Part shown: piece by piece, positions 44,926 through 56,138 of the stretch
How the letters are laid out: each line of letters begins with the position of its first letter
Position numbering within the stretch: the first letter of the stretch is position 1
Source: Tipula vernalis
Lineage: Eukaryota; Arthropoda; Insecta; Diptera; Tipulidae
Direction: 5' to 3'
DNA length: 64,000 nt
Assembly: GCA_958295665.1 (NCBI GenBank)
Contig: OY282558.1
Span: forward strand, 45,074,389 to 45,138,388
Made by a program: the position numbers and the translations under genes
Notes under the pieces: model-generated
Seen by the model: the letters and a program-made list of their open reading frames with translations, nothing else
The model's database searches: none
Told to the model about the DNA's origin: nothing

Positions 44926-45989
44926 AAAATTAAAATCATGACCTTCCTATCAAGGCACAGATGAAATGATTCACAGTATTGAGAAAGATTCTGCGGATCT
45001 TATACGCTACTGCAATGCACCAATCAACGTATTTGGGGATCATAAACAACAAAATGCAAAGAAATCGTAATAATTAACATAAACAACAAAGTGCAAAGAA
45101 TAGACATCACATTAGCCTGCTGGACCTAAATAAGGAAAACCTTAAAGAGAATTTCTTGAGAAAAATTAAATCCGAGCACGGGAGAAAAATGCCGGAGGAA
45201 TAGATTCAAACCACCCAGGAAGTCTTTTAAGCAAATTTCTCGGGTTATAAGATACGATTAACACAAAAAGTGGTGAAGGACATTTGGAATTAGGAAAACT
45301 AATTTGCGATTATAAGAGAGAACCACAAACGGGCACAACGAAATCACACAGAAAATAAAAAACCAATATTGGAAAAATACTATTTAGCTTGAATGGCTGT
45401 TCTAATAAAGAGTGAAACAACGATTCGATACAATGGAAAATACTTATGATGGTTCATTTTACGGTAGTTGAAATCGTCAGATGCCTCCAAAAAAGTACAC
45501 AGAACTAACAGTGAAGGTATTAATCGATATGATAACAGACCGGTATAATAACGGATAATGCAAACACAATGATTAAACAAATCCAAGTAAGGAATGAATC
45601 GTAACTCGAACAAGAAACGGTTGAAGAGACAATAATGGTACCATAACATCAACATCAGGGAAACGGACACCAGTAGTAACTGTAAAACAAGGAATTGGAC
45701 GAATTATTAGCGGTGGTTTTAACTAATCCATATCATCATTTATCAATGAAGCAAAATTCGAGCTCAGGAATGCGTAAACAAATTAATATTTGTCATACAT
45801 CTTGATTAAATATAAAAATTTTAATTAAGGGTTTTTAATTGTCGTTTATGTTTGGTTATAAAATCGACGTAACCGCCTCCAAATACCCGCTTTATAAATT
45901 TTTTAGAAATTCTAGGATTTATTGTCATCAAAATAACAAAACTTTTCAAGAAAATATGATTTTTATAACCCATTTTGCGTTGGCAAATC

Positions 45990-46036
45990 ATCATTCTGCG
46001 CAAAGACCAACGCAAATGGTCTTTGCGCAGAATGAT
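45990..46036. repeat. Perfect 20-bp inverted repeat with 7-nt loop
   Basis: ATCATTCTGCGCAAAGACCA (45990-46009) is followed after ACGCAAA by its exact reverse complement (46017-46036). The loop and left flank can form a competing stem (TTTTGCGTTGG near 45973 with CCAACGCAAA near 46007). It lies between two gypsy remnants that face each other. Confidence 0.92.
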
Positions 46037-46142
46037 AGAAAAATGAAGTGCGCATCACACCAAACCTTAACACATATTAAGCAAATTTTGATTGATCGAA
46101 GAACTACCAGGAAACAAGCTATGTGCCGCGTAGACTATCTCC

Positions 46143-46376
46143 TCACTGGAATAGAATCTGTTGAAAAAAAATACCCTGAACGAGGTACGGCTGATATTTT
46201 TTAACAGCCCAAATTATGGCTACCGCTTCTCTTTCGTTTGTCGCATACTTGGTATCAGTGATGTTCAGCGATCTGAATGCGAAAGCGATTAGTCTTTCAA
46301 CCTTATCGAGCATTTGGGAAAGGACAGCACCTAGTGAAATTCGGATGCATCTGTGATTAAGATAAAGAGGATTCAA
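46143..46376 (-). pseudogene. Gypsy RNase H remnant
   Basis: 77-codon frame with SLGAVLSQMLDKVERLIAFA and YATNEREAVAIIWAVKKYQP, the first half of the RNase H domain. It overlaps the RT frame by four bases, marking a frameshift. Confidence 0.8.
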
Positions 46377-46900
46377 AAGTCAGGATAGGCAAGAATTTGG
46401 TCCGTGGAGATAATCTTCTTTATGGTTTCAAATGCTTTAACATAGTCTGGCTTCTTGACATTAATGACTGTGGCTTTCTTTAGGAATTTTGTCATAGGTT
46501 TGGTTATCTTGAGAATAGTTCTGAATGAAGCGACGATAATAGCCTGATAAGCCAAGAAATTGCTTAATTTGTTTTTGGGTGGTTGGTAAACTAATGGACA
46601 TTTAATTATTTTTTCGATATTATCCGGGTTTGGTCTTACTTCTTCCTGAGGAATAATATGACCAAGAAATTCTGTTTCCTTCTTTAGGAATTCGCAATTA
46701 ACTAGCTGAATTTTTAAGTTGACGTGTGATAACCGTTTAAATACATCACAAAGATTTCTTATATGGTTCTCTAGATTATAACCTACATTAATAATGTCAT
46801 CGAGGTGTAAGTAACAAATTGTTCCGAGCAAGCCGTGCAAGACATTATTCACAGCTCGCTGAAATGTAGCTGGAGAATTACCCAGTCACCATTATTTACA
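46373..46900 (-). pseudogene. Gypsy RT second half
   Basis: Begins near 46895 with NSPATFQRAVNNVLHGLLG (partly before the 46852 frame start) and has ICYLHLDDIINVGYNLENHI, so the catalytic DD is present. Then come ETEFLGHII, the thumb FLAYQAIIVASF and ITKPMTKFLKK. The first half of RT, with the first aspartate, is deleted between here and the protease. Confidence 0.82.
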
Positions 46901-47292
46901 GTATTGAAGGTCACTATGTGGTTGTAAAAATGATCATTAGGGTAATATCTATAAAATTTCAGAAGGTTATTGTTCAAAGAAATTGCGCCAGATTTGAAAT
47001 CAACTTTGGCGTTCATTTGAGCCATTGATTGTGATCCTAGTATCCCGTCAAAGTATTCACGAAATTTTAATTCATAGTATGGTATTGAGGGTAAATTATG
47101 ACCAAACAAATTTATTTTTCGTACTTTAGTTACTTTTTGGGTTCCTAACAAGTTTTTTACGGATGAATCTTTTGAAAATAAAAGGTGTTTAGGGATTATA
47201 TTTGATTTGATAATGTTTTTGTTTGCGCCTGTGTTGAGAATTAGGTTTTGGTTGAATCTGAATTTTCTTAGAATTATTTTAGATAAGTTCAT
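46895..47292 (-). pseudogene. Gypsy protease remnant
   Basis: LILNTGANKNIIKSNIIPKH holds the retropepsin site with the aspartate changed to asparagine (LNTGA for LDTGA), and FDGILGSQSMAQMNAKVDF the second conserved block. The frame then joins RT sequence through a deletion. Confidence 0.78.
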
Positions 47293-47790
47293 TGCTCGTG
47301 AACTTACATAGAAAAGCGTACGCTTTGTCTATATTATGTGGTTTAGCCGCTTGGGCATAACCGAAATAGAGTTTACGTAACTCGGATATGAAGGCGACAT
47401 GCGCATCTTCTTCGATAAAGCGCAAATTGCCTGCCACGATCCGCTATACAGTTGATTTTGTCTAGCTAGTGGCTTAATATTTAATAAGATTTCTTTTGTT
47501 TTTTGGTAAAAGAGGTAAATTGACATATTTTCGTTTTGTTTATTGGCCCGTAATGGGACTTATAGAAGGGGAGTTCTTGTTTATCCCCTAAAGCTTCTAA
47601 TAGAATTCCCTTTACTTCTTAGAAACTTCCGGGACTACCAGCAAGACATAAAATGTCTTTAGCTTTGGCCGAAATTGTTGTTCCGTAACTAAGGGCATTA
47701 AAAGGTTTAGGGTATCCTCGGCTGTTTTTAGCCATCAAACGATGGAACTGATCAGCTTACACCTTTTGTGTGGGAATATTATGTGATATA
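47293..47790 (-). pseudogene. Gypsy Gag C-terminal remnant
   Basis: Shifting minus frames give RKLYFGYAQAAKPHNIDKAY (about 47380-47320), TKEILLNIKPLARQNQLYSG (47500-47440) and GDKQELPFYKSHYGPINKT (about 47590-47535). These are Gag segments of gypsy/mdg4-type elements. The N-terminal part is not clear beyond 47790. Confidence 0.7.
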
Positions 47791-47799
47791 ATATTATGT

Positions 47800-50700
47800 G
47801 GGACCATAACTACATTTTAAATATTAAAACGCATAAAGTATTTCTTCTTTATTTGCGTTTATAAAAGCGAAGTGAGCAGCATTGATTTTGGATAAAAAAT
47901 GGTGATCTAAAAGTAGTTAAACAATATTTTTCAGTACGAGTAAACAGTACGAGTATGAAGAGATATAGATTCAAAACGAAACGAGACAGAAAATTGAAAA
48001 TTGGTGTTTGTTTGTTTTACGCATTTTTTTTTTCGTTTCATGATACTAAGAGATTTCCACTTAAACAATCTCATGTAAATGCGAAGAGTTTCCCTATATC
48101 ATTAACATCCAAATTTCCGAAAAGAAATATGCACATTAATTCATCTAATACTTCTAGTGATGTGTTTCCTTGCGACCTTCTTCTCTTTATGTGGTGGACC
48201 GGAATCAAGCCGGAGATTTCCCCAAAACAAAAACAAAAAACAAATGAACATACTGCAGTAATAACCAATCTCACCAAACATGGAATCAGAAGACTCTTTT
48301 TTTTTAAATTTGCCAAGTGTTACTTTTTCAGTAGTTCCATTGTGTGATCAAGTAAATTCCGGTGTTTACTTGGTTGAGAGCTAAGCAGTTTTGTACATCG
48401 AACATAATAATAAAGAAAGAAACATAACGTTTAAGTTTCCCCGGCGAATTTAGCAATCTGCGTAATAATTTGCGGCGACATTTTGTCGCGAATGAATTAC
48501 CCAGCGCTAAAAGAAAATTTTTTCTTTAAACTTAAATTTTATACAGGGACTACATAACAACTACTCTCGTGTGATGTTTGCTCTAAATTTGTCCTAAATT
48601 TTTTATTTTTGGAAGGATAAACGAATCGATCAGAGCTCCCACATATTGCAGCTGAACAGTTCCATTTTTTTGTTCGGACGGTATGGCAATCGAATGAATT
48701 TTAACATTTTCCTTTTTATTTAACTGACGATAAAATAAAAATTTAAACCTCAACATTTTATTCTTTCTAATTTTAAATTTTACCAGAAACAAACCAAATT
48801 GTACTGCCATCTGGTAATTTGCAAAGTGGAAAAGAGCGGGAAAATAATTTAATGCCTCTCTCTTGTTGATTAATTATATAGAATATGCAATATATGAGTA
48901 GAACAACATACATAAAATTCATAAAATTTATATTGAATGCAAAATAGCGATACAAAAGCTGTAAGAAGAAAACTCAATTGCTTTTGATTACTTTTAATTT
49001 TTATAATGTCGCGTATTTGCGAAAACATGCAATTTATTTATTACTTTGCTATCTCCATTGCCTTGTTATGTCGTGCACACAATTTTGTAATGACGGAAGT
49101 AAAAAATCTAGACTTATACGAAATAACTTGTTTAAAAGGGCCACTAAGTATGTACCAGCATATACTATATGTACTTAAATTTTTTTATTTCAATTGAGAG
49201 ATATTTAAAATACTTAACCCAAATCGCAAAAATTCTTCTGCTTACCACACACTAAACACATGTGGATAGTTTCCTGTTGTGTGTGTGTATACATACCATA
49301 GACACAAAATAATAAAATTATAAAGAAATACTACCACGAATTACGAAAAGCCTTTAAAAATGGTAATTTAATGTTTTTTGTTGTATGTAGTTTTAGATAA
49401 TAGCTTTCTGAGTTTATTCGCGAATTTAATTTTTTTATTTTTTTATAAATTTTATGATTTCATTTGTCGTTCGTATATGTAATTGAAATTCTATTGTTTT
49501 ATGTTTATTTATTATTCATTATTTCTTTTTGAGGGTCACTGTTATAGAATTTTTGTGTAATGTTTAAATTGTAAGTTGTATATACATAGTTGTGAGGATA
49601 ATTTTAATTGTTGAAATTATCAAAGAGTCAAGGTAGTACATGTACTAAACTACTAATTTATTATGTATAAAGTAATGGACTAAAATATTCGTTGTATGTT
49701 CTTATATTTGAAACCGTATTGTATGGTAGTTAGATGGGTTCAAATTGATTAGACGGCGGAATGTAATAAAAAATTTATAAACATAAATAAAACGGTTTTA
49801 ATTAGCATATTTCACGCAACAGTGTGTCGAGAAGAAAATAATTTTAACAAAAAAAAAAAAATGGTTCGAATGAAATAAGTTTAAGATGTGATCTATAAAA
49901 GATCGCGCGGAGCACTTAGACACGCATATTATATTATTTAATATGGCACTATGCAAATAAATATAAAATCGCGCTCAGACTGAACGGGGGCGTATTGTAT
50001 ACAATGCACACAATTTCTTGATGTAATAATAAACTTTGTTGATTGCAAGAAATATTATTTTCAGCTTCTACGTCTTCTTCTTCTTCGTAGACGTAATTTC
50101 GCTTTTTGAACGCAAGGAACACAATGATCAACACAAATATAACAACAACATCATGATGATGGTGATCGTCATCGAACACACAAGTACATGTGTATGGGTG
50201 TAATATAAGCGAGAGCGATATGATGATGATCGCGATTCATGAAAATTAAATTTAAAAGAAAATACGACAAAAATGTTTGTATTCCTTAACCTTGACATTG
50301 AAAGTAAAAATGTAAATAAAACCAACATGATCGCTATAAAATGAAATTTTGCAGTTCGTATTTTCGTTTTATTGTTATGATATTTTTGTATATTTTTTAG
50401 GTCTGCTTGTTGCAAATACATTTTTTTTTTCTTTATTTTCATTATTATGGATGATCATATTTATTATTGTTACATTTTTTGTTATACAGTGCAGTCGTAC
50501 AAATTATTGGTTTGTATTCGTAATATCTGTAACATAATATTCATATGTAGGTACATTGAATCTCTCGGTAACCCAATTCAAGTTGTTTTACAAAAATTCA
50601 GCAATTATGGGGATATATTTCAGTCAGTAACAGATATTACAAATGATGTTGCACTATTTTTGGCTGCATTCGTAAATATAATTTTTGAACGTCTAAATTG

Positions 50701-51925
50701 TGTATATTTTGCTACAGAATTAATTTTTGAACGGAATGCTGTAATATTGTCCAACTAAAACATTGACCGAATCAAATACCCCGATGAACTGAATACTGAC
50801 GATTCGAGCTAATTAGTATCACTTTCGCCATATTTCGTGTTGGTGAAGATCAAAATAAATATTTGACATGACCAAAGTCGACAGTTCGTAGAAATATTTC
50901 AGAAACTAATTCGACCGTGATTTTGATTCGAACTGAATATATATTTGCTTAGGTTTTTATTGCTTGGACGATAAACTATTCAGACCATCTTGCTCAGCGG
51001 TCTATACTTTGGAACAAAATAACCCCATTTATGTATTTATTTGATATAATATCACAAGAGACTAAGTCTTGCATTTGACACGTATTTACAAACTTAATAA
51101 ACTTAGAATGAATTTTAATGTGTAATGTGTACTTAGAATGAATTTTAATGTGTTATAATTTGCAAAATACTATTTTGAAGATCTTTAATAGTTCCAGAAC
51201 TTTGTCACAGAATTTGGTAGCCCTAAAAAAATAGGAGTTTGCCCCGTGGTAATTTTCCTTTGTTGTATCTTGTTAATAGAGATGGTTCTGGATTATACAC
51301 TTTGGTATTGAACGGTATCTGTTTTGTAATTATTGAATGGATACGTATTGCTAAATTACATGTAATCATTTGCTGAGTGCTGCTAAGTTTGCAGCCTTAT
51401 TTTCCAGTTGTTGATTGATTTTGGATTGAATTTACTTGTAGAGCTCGAAAAATTGTACCCATGAAGAATATTACTATGAAATAATGTAAAATCCGTTGAC
51501 CTTAAATATTTTGAATCTTTTGAATCAATTGAGTCGTTCTTTAGTTTTTCAATCTCACAAAATTCAAATTTTCATCTATAATCAGTTCTTAATTACTAAA
51601 TTCAAAACATTTTTAAGTTGTGTAATTGTCACAGTAAATTTTATTGAATATTGTTATTAAATATTGTGCGAAAAATACTTGTAAAGGGAGCTTAACTCGC
51701 TATTCATCTAATTCTCTGCATCCATTAATTTATCTGGAAATGTGCTATATATAGTATACTAAGGCAAAGCACTATACTAATGTATTTCACGTAAATCATC
51801 ACATCACATCTTTATTTTTCATGGTGTACCGGAGGAAAAAGGTGAAACATCTCAAAGTGTCCAGAATAAAGTGTAGCAATTCCTTATAATACTTGAAATT
51901 GGTTCGTACATTGACAAGTTAAAAA
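47800..51925. other. AT-rich non-coding stretch
   Basis: No supported gene. A 130-codon plus frame (47955-48347) and opposing 81-codon frame (48071-48316, minus) share bases without motifs. Frames of 60-104 codons between 48583 and 50758 are AT-driven. A CATCATGATGATGG-type tract lies near 50145-50235. The region resembles host intron/UTR or very old repeats. Confidence 0.4.
51103..51155 (+). repeat. Short tandem duplication
   Basis: ACTTAGAATGAATTTTAATG plus TGT occurs at about 51103 and again at about 51131, separated by a few bases. Confidence 0.85.
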
Positions 51926-51929
51926 ATAT

Positions 51930-52935
51930 TATTGGATTTCATCAATCCAATACTAATTGAGTGTGATAATTTATCAGCCAAACTAAAAATATTTTATGCG
52001 GTGGAATTGAAAAAAATTGAATTGAATCGAAATCTACTTGTTACTGTTTTGGGATTCAAAACTCATAGCGGCAGGGAAGTTTTTTTTATTACCGACCATC
52101 TACCCAGTCTGAAGCAGAATTTGCTATACAAAGGTGTACAACTGTAAAAGGATAAACTTATGTTGAGTTTGTTTGGGTCCAAAACAACAGTGTGCTTATA
52201 AAAAAAAACCGCTAGCTCCAAAACCATCAGATTGTCATCCGAGCACATACTTAACCAACTTCGTGCATTATAAGCACAGGTTTGTCTGTCTATTTATCCA
52301 TGCTACCTACTATCAAAATGTGAACGGCTTAAGAACCAAATTTCAAATAAAATGCTTTACTAAGTAATTATAGCAGCATTTTCAACTCATAGCTATTCTC
52401 AACCGATTAGTAGCTGCCTTATTGCAGCAAAGAAAACATTTAAGCGAAAACAATCAGCTTCGTATTTTTTAATTTTTATCTATCGATAATGTTAGCAATT
52501 ATATTATCTCTAAAGATATTCTCAGTAAGGTTGGCCAAATACGGCCAAATTTTAATTTTAGAAATTGCAATTATAAGGTTGTTAATAACGATGGGTGGGA
52601 AAATCGAATTATTTTAGAATATTCCGATTTCCAATTACCTTAATAATCATTATCCGAAATGATATTCAGTGAAGTTAATAATGCTTCTGTAAGTAAAGGA
52701 GTACTTCAGAATTAGATCATAAAATCAAATAACTGTGAATATTATAAAATGTTTTCCAAGTGAAAAAAGAGCAAAGGCTGTCTTACTGTCTAAATAGAAA
52801 GTTCGCTGAGGGATAACCCCAAACTCTTTTGGTCTTGTTGTAAGAAAACTAACAATATGAATTGTGTCCCAACATATTGTCCACCATAATAATTATGTAG
52901 CTTAGATTTATTTTGTGAATTTTCCATGTCGGCGT
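51930..52935 (+). pseudogene. Non-LTR ORF1 end (FP-like domain) and ORF2 endonuclease remnant
   Basis: 51932-52147 encodes VTVLGFKTHSGREVFFITDH and LPSLKQNLLYKGVQL. After a stop, KDKLMLSLFGSKTTVC and SKTIRLSSEHILNQL follow (to about 52260). The order (neck, D/EHL, LL..a..L, KlkfvW.kng, kt..iri.s) matches the baculovirus FP25K-like domain known in ORF1 of some insect non-LTR elements. YYQNVNGLRTKF at about 52302-52340 is the start of an APE endonuclease; EYSDFQLP (about 52618) and LDLFCEF (about 52905) are its later motifs. Confidence 0.65.
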
Positions 52936-54005
52936 ATAATAGCAGTCAGGGTTTATTTAGTATCATTAATCTACCTGCTGTTCTAAATCAAAATGGAAGT
53001 AAGAGGAACAGAAATGGTTTTGGTACGTTAAATACAATCACGTTGTCAAATTTGCCATATCACTTTTTGGTCCTGAGTGATTTCAAGTGTAAATGTGCTA
53101 AAAACACGCTTTTTGACACTTTCAGGGTAGAATATCTCAGAAACCTGACGTGATAGGATAGTTTTGTGGCCAGATTCGGATTCAGCGGAAAAAATTACTT
53201 CGGATGCGACTGTTCAAACAATAAAAAGTTTGGAACCCTTTTTTGGAAGGTCGGTGACGACGAATGTGAACGCATTTTCTTCTGTCTGTAGACTACATAT
53301 ACATTATCGGCTTTACAGCGATTTGGACATTATTTGATTCATTTTCCAGTCGTTGAACTTTGCTTTGCAATCCATAATTTTCACCTGTAATTTTACGTTG
53401 AACGTTCACTGAACTTCGCGGTAGGGATAAAATTTCAGTTTGCACTATTATTGTAAAATTTGGTTTCAATTATTACTTTAATCCTTTTTAATATTTAATT
53501 ATTCGAAATTTTGTAATAATTTCGACGAATAATTCTGAAACCGAATGCAAAGTAGATCAATCTTTGTAAATCTCGGAAATGTGAAATACTTTACTTAGCG
53601 ATTTGCAATCCTCGAAAATTCTCAAAAACAAATCTTGAACAAACAAATCGAATACGGCAAAAAATCCTGCGATAAGCCAAATTTGCTTTAATATCGAATG
53701 GTATCAAATCATTCGTAAACGTTTTGAAAATATTAAAAGTTCACTGAAATTAAAACCAAAAACATTGCGAACCGAAAAAAAAAATAAAAAGCAAAAAACC
53801 AAAACTTTGCTACAGTTCGGCTTTCTTTAAACTTTCGGTTAATTAGCTAAACGTTCCACAGCTTTCCAAGTTTGCTGCTTTTAGAATTTCCGAATTTTTC
53901 GAAAATTATGAAACTTTTGGCTAAACTTTCCGTTTTTTAGTTAAAAAAAAATTTCGCCTTAAAATAGAAGCTTTTAAAAAACTTTAATAAAAATCATTAG
54001 ACAAA
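52936..54005. other. Non-coding, unresolved
   Basis: The 75-codon frame at 52926-53153 may still belong to the preceding endonuclease, but I see no firm motif. From 53450 to 54000 the sequence is AT-rich with repeated CAAA/GAAA tracts. Confidence 0.35.
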
Positions 54006-54009
54006 AAAG

Positions 54010-55655
54010 TTCACAAATTTGTAAACGATAAACAGCAATCAGCTTGGGAAAATACTCCTGAAATTAAAACGAAAATCAAGGGAAACAATTATCCTATATG
54101 GAAATTAGGGAACTCCTCGCAGAAAAAAAGAAGAGCGAGAAGAATATGGCAACAAACAAGGGCCCCCCAAAGATAAAACTCATTTGAACAATCTTACTCA
54201 ACAATTAAGAAGAGAGAACTATTTAAGAAAATTAACTAATGATAACAATACAAATGATTCTCTTTGAAAAGCAACCAAAAGAATCAAAAGACCAATAATG
54301 CAGAATCCCCCAATAAGAATAGCAGGTGAGAAATGGGCTAGAAATAATGAAGACAAAGCTCGAGAATTTGCCGAACACCTCGAAAAAATATTCCAGCAGC
54401 ATGAAGACCAAACGTTGGAAGCCGAGATAATAACTGAACAAGGTGTGCAAGAAAGTAAAGAAATCCTACCCATAACACAAAAAGAAGTCATGCGTGAGAT
54501 AAAAGCTAATATGAATACGAAAAAAGCTCCTGGATACGAACTTATTACTGCAGAAATCTTAAATCAACTGAACTGCCAAGGAAAGCTCTGGTAAAGCTCA
54601 CCAATCTTATAAACGCAGCATTTAGAATCAAATGTGTACCAAGCTTATGGAAAATTGCAGAAGTGATTATGATCCCAAAATCTGAGAAACCACCACACAT
54701 AACATCGTCACAGTACACAGAATAACCAGTATAATTGTTTAACAGTATTTCTAAACGTTGCACAAGCGTTTGAAAGAGTGTGGCATGAAGGACTTAACCA
54801 CAAGTTTAGAAATCTTCTACCAATGCATTTTGCTAAGATACTGGAATCTTACTTGAAAGATAGGTTCTTCAGAATTAAGTTAGGTCATACATTTTCTGAA
54901 TTGAAAGAAATCAATGCAGGAGTTCCACATAGCAGTGTATTATGGGCGGTTTTATACCTACTATACACTAATGATCTTCCTATAATAGAAAACAATACAG
55001 TGGCGACTTTTGCAGATGACACGGCGATCTTAGCTATTGGAAAAAGCAACGAAGAATCAACACAGAAGTTACAATCAGCTATAACTTCAATATATAAATG
55101 GACAAAAAGATGGAGAATAAAACTAAATGAAGCTAAATCAATTCACATCAAATTTACAAACAGACGATTCGAACATATTCCGATCATCATAAATCGGGAA
55201 ATAATACCGCATGCGAACACAGCTAAGTATCTCGGCATGACCCTGGATGAAAAACTACGATGGAAAGCACATGTCAAGAAGAAAAGTGAAGAATTAAGAC
55301 TTAAATACAGAAAAGTGTGTTGGCTGATGGGGAGGAACTCTTCTTTATCAACATACAACAAGCTTCTACTTTATAAGCAAATATTGAAACCTATATAGAC
55401 TTATGGTATTCAGCTTTGGGGTTGTACCAAACAGAGCAACATAAATATCATCCAAAGATTTCAGAATATGGTATTAAGCAACATCGTTGATGCACTTTGG
55501 TATGTCAGGAACAATGAACTTCTTAGGGACCTTAAAGTGAACCCCATCTTAAATGAAATCCAAGAAAAAGCACGGAGATTCCTAAGCATCACGAATTTAG
55601 TATACGCAGACTTAAAAGGATCAAACCTTTTGAGCTGGTGTGAACGGTGTATCTG
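54010..55655 (+). pseudogene. Jockey ORF2 (reverse transcriptase), broken
   Basis: Linker (RARRIWQQTRAPQ near 54145, AGEKWARNNEDKAREFAEHL at 54322) and RT finger (KKAPGYELITAEILNQL near 54520). An internal deletion of RT motifs near 54725 follows, then NVAQAFERVWHEGLNHKF (first catalytic aspartate is now N), GVPHSSVLWAVLYLLYTNDL and the active site ATFADDTAIL (FADD at 55009-55020). AKYLGMTLDEKLRWKAHV follows. A single TAG at 55396, where related proteins have Trp in KPIWTYGIQLWG, breaks the C-terminal part, which continues in the same frame to the insertion at 55643. Confidence 0.9.
55638..55643. repeat. Target-site duplication of the RAG1-like transposon (left)
   Basis: GTGTGA, repeated at 58590-58595. 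With one copy and no insert the Jockey frame runs on unbroken (LLSWCDYQLKQHC). Confidence 0.93.
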
Positions 55656-55806
55656 AACCACTTTTAAATGGCTCGGAAAACCACGTCTCTATTTTCTTCA
55701 AGGATCAAAAGTTCCATGTTTGAGAAGTCCAAAAAAACAAAAATTAGCAAAATCCCCAGAGCCGTTTTGAAAAAAACGCAATTTCAAAATTTTTTTGGTG
55801 ACGATA
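55644..55806 (+). repeat. Terminal inverted repeat, left
   Basis: 163 bp; pairs with 58427-58589. Starts ACGGTGTATCTGAACC. The 60-codon frame in each repeat (MARKTTSLFS.. / MARKSTSLFS..) exists only because the repeats are alike. Confidence 0.95.
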
Positions 55807-56027
55807 CGGAAATTTACGACTTTTTGCAGCTTGTTTGTTTTCTCTTGTAGAAAGAAGAATCGAGAATAGAAAGTTTTAATATTTTTATCAAAGATCAACT
55901 TTTCCAGACCAAATCAGTAATATTGGACGAAATCTATCGAATTAAGTAATACAACTTTATTTGAAAAATTACGAAAATCAAGATTATTGAATGAAATACA
56001 CGGAGACATCAAAATGAAAAGGCAAAA

Positions 56028-56033
56028 TTTATT
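56028..56033 (-). terminator. Polyadenylation signal of the transposase gene
   Basis: AATAAA on the minus strand about 105 bases after the stop codon. Confidence 0.55.
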
Positions 56034-56138
56034 TAGGCTGCCCAAATCATAATATATTCCTTATACGAAAAAATGTCTTCTCTTGACTGTCATTGTTTAT
56101 TCAAGGCTGTGGAACAAAAGCCAGAAACACCTTGAACC

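Larger units (their letters stand above)
40640..45760 (+). mobile_element. 17.6/297/tom-like gypsy retrotransposon, split by a Jockey-clade element
   Basis: Gag pieces at 40640-40900 and again at 43525-43720 are in one order, followed by protease and RT to RNase H (43880-44920). Between them lies a non-LTR element (41480-43250). No LTRs recognised. The right end is unclear; coding signs fade after about 45100, and the limit of 45760 is a guess. Many stops. Confidence 0.7.
46140..47790 (-). mobile_element. Gypsy/mdg4-like retrotransposon remnant
   Basis: Read right to left: Gag, protease, the second half of RT, and the start of RNase H. The style (FDGILGSQSMAQMNAKVDF, YLHLDDIINVGYNLENHI) resembles the gypsy/ZAM branch. 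No LTR, no integrase. It faces the 17.6-like element to its left. Confidence 0.78.

Noticed and set aside
47955..48347. 130-codon plus frame
   Set aside because: No motif, lysine/phenylalanine-rich AT-driven composition, and an equally open opposing frame.
55668..55850. Small frame MARKTTSLFS.. repeated at 58374-58565
   Set aside because: Both copies lie in the terminal inverted repeats of the RAG1-like transposon; they match because the repeats match.
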